The translations under genes were made by a program, and so were the position numbers. 64,000 bases of DNA from assembly GCA_050084985.1 (NCBI GenBank), contig JBITNC010000001.1:156984001-157048000 (forward strand), read 5' to 3'. Source of the DNA: Nageia nagi. Taxonomy: Eukaryota; Pinophyta. Below, piece after piece: positions 59,231-64,000 of this stretch; the first letter of the stretch is position 1, and each line of letters opens with the position of its first letter. The notes under the pieces were generated by a model that saw only the letters and a list, made by a program, of their open reading frames with translations, made no database searches and was not told where the DNA came from.

Positions 59231-60040
59231 TCATCGAATGCATCTTGTTGCTCTTTGCCCCAATGATATTCTACTCCCTTTTTTTAACAATTTTGTAAAT
59301 GGTTTACATTTATTAGAAAGTTGAGCTATAAACCTTCTAATAGCCTGTAACTTACCCTGTAAACTTTGTAATTGTTTTAGATTTGCAGGAGGTGGCATGT
59401 CTACTACTGCCTTCACTTTACTAGGATCTATTTCAATTCCTCGTTGAGACATAATAAATCCTAATAATTTTCCTAAAGTTACACCAAAAACACATTTTTT
59501 TAGATTTAATCTTACTTTATGTTCCAATAATCTATCCAAGACTTTAATTAGGTCTTTTCCATGATTTACTCGATATTTAGATCTAACCAACAAATCATCA
59601 ACATAATCTTCTTCTATGTCATGCATATAGTCATGGAATATATAAGTCATAGCCCTTTGATAAGTTGCCTCGGCATTTTTTAATCCAAAAGGCATAACTC
59701 TATAACAAAAGGTACCCCAAGGAGTTATAAAGGCTATTTTATGTTGATCTTTGGTAGCTATTTTTATTTGATTATAACTAGAAAACCCGTCCATTAATGA
59801 TAACATATCATGTCTTGCTATCGAGTCTACCAAACTATCAATGCTAGGTAGAGGGAAATCATCTTTAGGGCAGGCTTTGTTAAGATCATAAAAATCTATG
59901 CATATTCTTATTTTTCCACTTGGTTTTTTCACAGGTACCATATTGGATATCCAATTTGAGTAATCTATAGGTTGTATAAATTTAGCGTCTAATAATTTTT
60001 GAAGTTCTTCTTTTACTATTAATGCTATAGTAGGATGCAT
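59231..60040 (-). pseudogene. Reverse transcriptase of gypsy element 3
   Basis: A 269-residue open stretch: MVPVKKPSGKIRICIDF, MLSLMDGFSSYNQI (first Asp), RVMPFGLKNAEATYQRAM and the YVDD box in EEDYVDDLLVRSK (about 59580-59615), then LLGFIMSQRGIEIDP and the connection LQSLQGKLQAIRRFI. The core is intact. The final 15 codons are out of frame because of the shift near 59280. Confidence 0.88.
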
Positions 60041-60154
60041 TTTACGTAATTTTTATTTAACGGGTTTAGCATTAGGATTTAAAGCTAAATTATGTACTAC
60101 TAACTTGGGATCTATTCTAGGCATGTTTGCATATGACCATGCAAACACCTTTTC

Positions 60155-60730
60155 TCATTCTTTTAATAAGGCTATAATTTCTTCTTGTTCATTTTCCGTG
60201 AGGTTTTCTCCCAATTGAATAATTTTAGGATTTTGTGGATCATTACTAATATTTATTTCTAGGACCTTTTCAGTAAGCATATACGACCCTTCTTTTAATT
60301 GATTTGGTACTGGTATCCAACCATTATTGTTAGCACTATATTCTTCATCGTATTCTTGAGTTTGTTCATTCGTGCATACTTGATTTTCATAGGAACCAAG
60401 TATGTGATCTACGTTTTTGAATTCATGTATAGAGGGATTCGATGATATAAGAGAAAAATTAGCAATTGCTTCATCTGTAGAAGTATTGGCTATTATTTTA
60501 ATTAAATTTTGATTTTCATTAACTTCATCTATTTGTTCATTATTTTGATCTTCAATATCATTCTCTTTTATTGTAACCATATTTATCGATGGTATATCTG
60601 AATATGGAATGATTGATGATTCGATATTTTTATTTATTTTTTCTTGTATATCACTTGGTAAGCATAAATGATTCCAGGGTGGCTCAATATTATTAATAAA
60701 GAGCATTTCGATTCCTTCTAAGACATCCAT
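60155..60730 (-). pseudogene. Acidic linker of element 3 polyprotein
   Basis: A 191-residue stretch rich in Asn, Glu and Ile between the G-patch segment and RT, in the same frame as both. No domain recognised. Probably the part of Pol between protease and RT. Confidence 0.5.
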
Positions 60731-60739
60731 TTCACTTAA

Positions 60740-61222
60740 TCATTCTTCTCTTATATCAATAACTTCTTGTACTTTGGATTCTTCCTCTAAAATTTCTTCA
60801 TTATAATCCAAATTCTCTTCTCCTAAATTTTCTAATTTAGTAAGGCTTTCACATTTATTTTGATAACCTAATCCACTTTTATCAGTGGGATCTTGATATT
60901 GTAATTCAATTATTTCTTGTGGACCTTGTTCATATCGACCCAATCCTTGTCCTTGCCAATTACATTTGTTAAAATAGTTTAAGACTAATGTTCTTGAACA
61001 TGGTGATAAATATTTCATATCATTATCGAAATTTTCTTTATATGTTTGATTGGGTATTGTTGACACAGGATCTACTATCCCCGCATAGATAAACATTATT
61101 TGATTAGGTACTTCTCCTAAAGGTACTATTTGTCCAATCACACTAGGTGATTCGGACATTTTTCCCACTTCTTGCGATGAAGGTATATTAAATACTACAT
61201 CATCTACGTCATATTCTCCCAT
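60740..61222 (-). pseudogene. Linker with G-patch-like motif, element 3
   Basis: Near 60966-60870 it reads WQGQGLGRYEQG....L......GLGY, matching the Gly-rich G-patch pattern (GxGLGxxxQG...GLGY). G-patch domains bind nucleic acid or activate RNA helicases, and follow the protease in some retroviruses. Here it lies between protease and RT, a comparable place. The rest of the segment is acidic. Confidence 0.6.
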
Positions 61223-61291
61223 CCCTAAATCTCTTAATTTAACTTTTACTGGATATACATGGGAGGAGTCATTATTAGATGTGGTGTTTAC

Positions 61292-62002
61292 TTATTTTGA
61301 TGAAGAAGCTCCATATTTTTCATCTAAAGCTTTAGCAACTCTTTCCCAAGTATCTTTATCTTGTATAACTATATCACCTTTTTCTTTTATGATTTCAGAT
61401 TGATTTGTACTTTTGTTCTTTAATATAGTTGATAAATTAGGAGACGGTAAGGTCACGTTATTTGGATCAAAAATTAAATTACAATGTGAGTAAGGATCTG
61501 GATCTTTAAACACACAATGAACTTTATCTTTGTAAATGTATTTTAAACATCCATGATAGGTAAATGGAACACATTGCATTTCTCTAATCCATGGATGTCC
61601 TAAAAGCACATTGTATTGTATAATATTTCCTTCAATTATATGTAATAAAGTTTGAATGGTTTTAGCCCCTACTGTAATCGGTAGCACTATTGATCCCAAA
61701 GTTGAACACACTACATCATTAAACGCCCTTATTTGTAAAGAAGGAGCTAAGATAAGCGAATCTGATAAATTCAATTTTTTGTATGCAGCATCTAAAATTA
61801 TATTTATAGCCGATCCTTCATCTATCATAATTCTTTTAAATAATTTTCCATCTACTTTACCTATTATATGTAAAGGTGGATCAAGTCCGCCTAGTCCATC
61901 ATTATTTAATTTTTCTTGTTCATAGAAGGTGATGCTAGGTTGTTGAGATATCTTCAAACTTTCAACTATTGAAATAAAATCATCGGGGTTACTAGTATCC
62001 AC
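61292..62002 (-). pseudogene. Aspartic protease of gypsy element 3
   Basis: LFKRIMIDEGSAINII (about 61845-61795) is the active-site region. The catalytic triad reads D-E-G, whereas plant gypsy proteases of this type usually have D-G-G or D-S/T-G. It continues with IRAFND, LGSIVLPITVG and VLLGHPWIREM, the typical retropepsin C-terminal half. It is in the same frame as gag C-terminus and RT. Confidence 0.72.
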
Positions 62003-62191
62003 TTGAATTTCTTATAGAAATTGATTCATAGCCTCCCAATAACTCTCAGACTGTTGTAATAATTCCAATAAAGTCATCTTAACTAGAGACATTTTCAATT
62101 GTCGTTGAAGAGCACCTTTTATCAAAACTTTAGGTTGTTGCGGAGGAGGTATTGGTTGTATATTAATTGGGTTTGATATTGATTGATTTTT

Positions 62192-62830
62192 TCATGGATT
62201 ATCTTGTTTATTCTGATATTGTTGCCCTCTTGTAGCTATACCAATCATATGTATTGAATCATCTATAGTCCCTATAAATGGTGTATCCTTATTATTCCAT
62301 GTATAATTCATTTGGTTTGGGATGGTCGCCACATTGTTAGCCTGATGTGAAGGTAAGGGGTTTTGATATATCCCTAAATTTTGATTCGAAGGCACAACAG
62401 GATTATCCACATCTATTTTTCGACTATCTATCAAGTCTTGAATTTTATGTTGTAAAGTTTGACATCTATTTGTATTATGTCCTTTTTGTCTATGATAAGC
62501 ACAAAATTAATTTTCCTTATACCATTTGCTTCCCTTAGCATTAGGATTTTTAGGTTTTATATTAGGTAATCTAATCATACTATTATCACATAATTTTTTA
62601 AGTATTTTGGCTAATGGTTCTAATAATGGGGTAAAATTTCTTTTAGGCTTAGGTTCAACATTTTCTTTGATTTTTGAAGCTTGACTAGAATCCTCTGTCA
62701 TAGCTATTTGATTGTTTTGTGGTTGTTTAGTACTATTTTCATTTTGATTACCCTTTTTATATTCCTTTTTCTTGAGCTTTAGTTCTCCATCTTGAATTTT
62801 AACTCTTTCTATAACTACTGCCTGAGCCAT
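62192..62830 (-). pseudogene. Gag C-terminus with zinc-knuckle-like motif, element 3
   Basis: A Lys/Asn-rich region, then CAYHRQKGHNTNRC near 62510-62463, the CxxxH...GHxTxxC knuckle-like motif common in Tat Gag. A stop falls just before it. A frameshift between 62998 and 62830 separates this from the Gag core. Confidence 0.65.
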
Positions 62831-62997
62831 AGCTTCTTCGAAAGTTTATGTTGTTGAATTTGGAGAACACTAGCTATTGGTCTTAGACAACTTTGACTAA
62901 ATAACTTAACCAATTCCTCCTGTGGTATTGTATAAGGCATACTAGTGAGTATAGCCCACCATCTTGAGATGTAATCTTGTATGGTTTCATCAGGAAA

Positions 62998-63528
62998 TTA
63001 TTGCAATCTTGTAAGATCAATGATTGAAGATCTTTCTTTAATATTGATCCTAAAGTGTTCAAGAAATTGATTAGCCAATTGTTCGAATGTATATAAACTA
63101 TGCATAGGTAAACTATTATACCAATCTAAAGCTTGTCTTGTGAGTATCATAGGAAATATACGTAACATTAATGAGTCATCATTGGCTATCTGATAACTAA
63201 AAAATGTAAATTTTCTCAAATGTTCTTTGGGGTCTTCTCTTCCTTTAAATGATTCTATCTTAGGAAATTCAAACCTATATGGTAGTTTCATTTTTGGAAC
63301 ACTTGGATGAATAGGTTCATTGCAAATATTCTTGTAATTTAACTTTTGAAGTCCTTGAACATTCATTTCTTGATTTATAAAGTCCTTCATAAAGTCTTCT
63401 AATTCTTTATCAGTTCTATGACCTTGAGTGTGTCTATGATGTCCTCGTGTATTCGGATACTTTTCAGAAATTGATCTTGAAGTGTAAGACTCATGGTCAG
63501 AAGGAAACTTCGATGGTGGTGGAGGCAA
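62998..63528 (-). pseudogene. Gag core of gypsy element 3
   Basis: The retrotrans_gag domain is clear: FPKIESFKGREDPKEHLRKF (about 63265-63210), then LTRQALDWYNSLP and TFEQLANQFLEHF. His/Arg-rich text precedes it. It ends with a stop at 62998; the usual continuation is readable beyond it. Confidence 0.78.
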
Positions 63529-63529
63529 T

Positions 63530-64000
63530 ATTTTAAGAGGTGAATGTCATCATGGAATAGGGATCCTAGGAGGTCTTTGGGATATCCCTTTTCCATGTAG
63601 ATCTTTTCCTTTGTAATCAGGTTGTCTTGTTTGATTTTGAGTTTGTTCCACCCAAATTATAATAGAATCTTGTTTTTATTTATCATATAATTTTTGAAGC
63701 TCTAATTCCTTATCCATTTCCTTTTGTAGTAAAATGGCTATCTCTCTATCCATCGCTTCTTGTTTGTCTAAATAAGGATCTCGATATCTTTGTATTTGAC
63801 TCCCTTCAGGAGTTTCCGGTTTCAAATTCTTTATTTTTTGATATTCATCCCACTGTATTTGTTTTTCTTTCTCCATGCGTAAATATTGTTCCCTTTTTAT
63901 TTTTTCATTCTCTAATTGTAATTCCTGTAAGTGAAGTTGAATCTCATGTTCTTTATGAAGTCTCTTCTTTTCTTGTTCCAGGAACTCATTTCTTTCTTTG
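63530..64000 (-). pseudogene. Gag N-terminal charged region, element 3
   Basis: A Glu/Gln/Lys-rich, probably coiled-coil stretch (63676-63876, with EMDKELELQKLYDK) upstream of the Gag core in the same frame; it runs off the window. A stop lies near 63676. The 5' LTR and PBS are outside. Confidence 0.6.

Larger units (their letters stand above)
49827..64000 (-). mobile_element. Giant Tat-like Ty3/gypsy element (element 3), 5' end outside window
   Basis: At least 14.2 kb. From its 3' end: LTR 49827-50674 (begins TGTAGACACC on minus, ends CTGCAACA), PPT 50675-50691, antisense PMD gene 51385-53801, AT-rich spacer, sense ORF3 (56850 to 55591), then integrase, extra RNase H, RNase H, RT, a G-patch-bearing linker, protease and gag out to the window edge. 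RT before integrase is the gypsy order, and a second RNase H before integrase is the Tat arrangement. Extra genes near the 3' end, including antisense ones, are known for Tat-lineage elements such as Retand. The 5' LTR is not visible, so age and TSD cannot be judged. Confidence 0.88.

Noticed and set aside
57000-64000. Endogenous pararetrovirus (caulimovirus-like)
   Set aside because: RT-RNase H is followed by a clear integrase and the element has an LTR with PPT; this is Ty3/gypsy.

Overview
The window is plant nuclear DNA, AT-rich and gene-poor. It is most likely from a gymnosperm, probably a conifer. That rests on PPR relics that read like conifer PPR proteins, a degraded LINE, large Tat-type Ty3/gypsy elements, and one intact kinase gene with long introns. 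The conifer assignment is an inference. The window holds one intact protein-coding gene; almost everything else is nested retrotransposons, several with boundaries that can be fixed from LTR ends, primer-binding sites (PBS), polypurine tracts (PPT) and target-site duplications (TSD).

Layout. 1-8880: relics of related copia-type LTR families starting TGTTGGAATG, including a complete non-coding element with 452-453 bp LTRs and TSD TCTAT (3529-6834), then a 380-410 bp tandem repeat. 8880-9709 and 22218-22760: a DYW/E-type PPR pseudogene split by a 12.5 kb Ty3/gypsy Tat-like element (element 1, 9710-22212, TSD ATACC, LTRs 1206 bp each). Element 1 has gag, protease, an extra RNase H upstream of RT, RT, RNase H, integrase and a roughly 3.5 kb third ORF after integrase. 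22761-27420: non-coding DNA, a possible copia LTR start, and an unrecognised coding-like tract with a 93 bp duplication. 27527-32787 (minus): five-exon PBS1-like receptor-like cytoplasmic kinase gene, 445 aa, every junction checked. 33000-35260: intergenic DNA with a tRNA-derived SINE. 35640-40080: L1-type LINE relic carrying a solo-like LTR. 41395-46499 (minus): young copia element (TSD CCTCA) with two stops and one frameshift. 46881-47080: about 90 bp-arm foldback. 48315-49826 (minus): old copia relic. 49827-64000 (minus, leaves the window): a second giant Tat-like gypsy element (element 3).

Element 3 has a 3' LTR, a PPT, an intron-containing plant-mobile-domain (PMD) gene on the opposite strand, a sense ORF with an internal duplication after integrase, then integrase, extra RNase H, RNase H, RT, a G-patch-bearing linker, protease and gag.

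The best candidates for something little described are the extra genes of the two Tat-like elements: element 1's PMD/transposase_28-like, proline-rich, coiled-coil ORF3; element 3's sense ORF3 plus antisense PMD gene; the different position of the extra RNase H in the two elements; and a roughly 60 bp-periodic array of TGACGTCA-like sites in the U3 of element 1. The kinase gene is the only part likely to serve the host directly; it keeps the GDKSHVS motif known from Arabidopsis PBS1.
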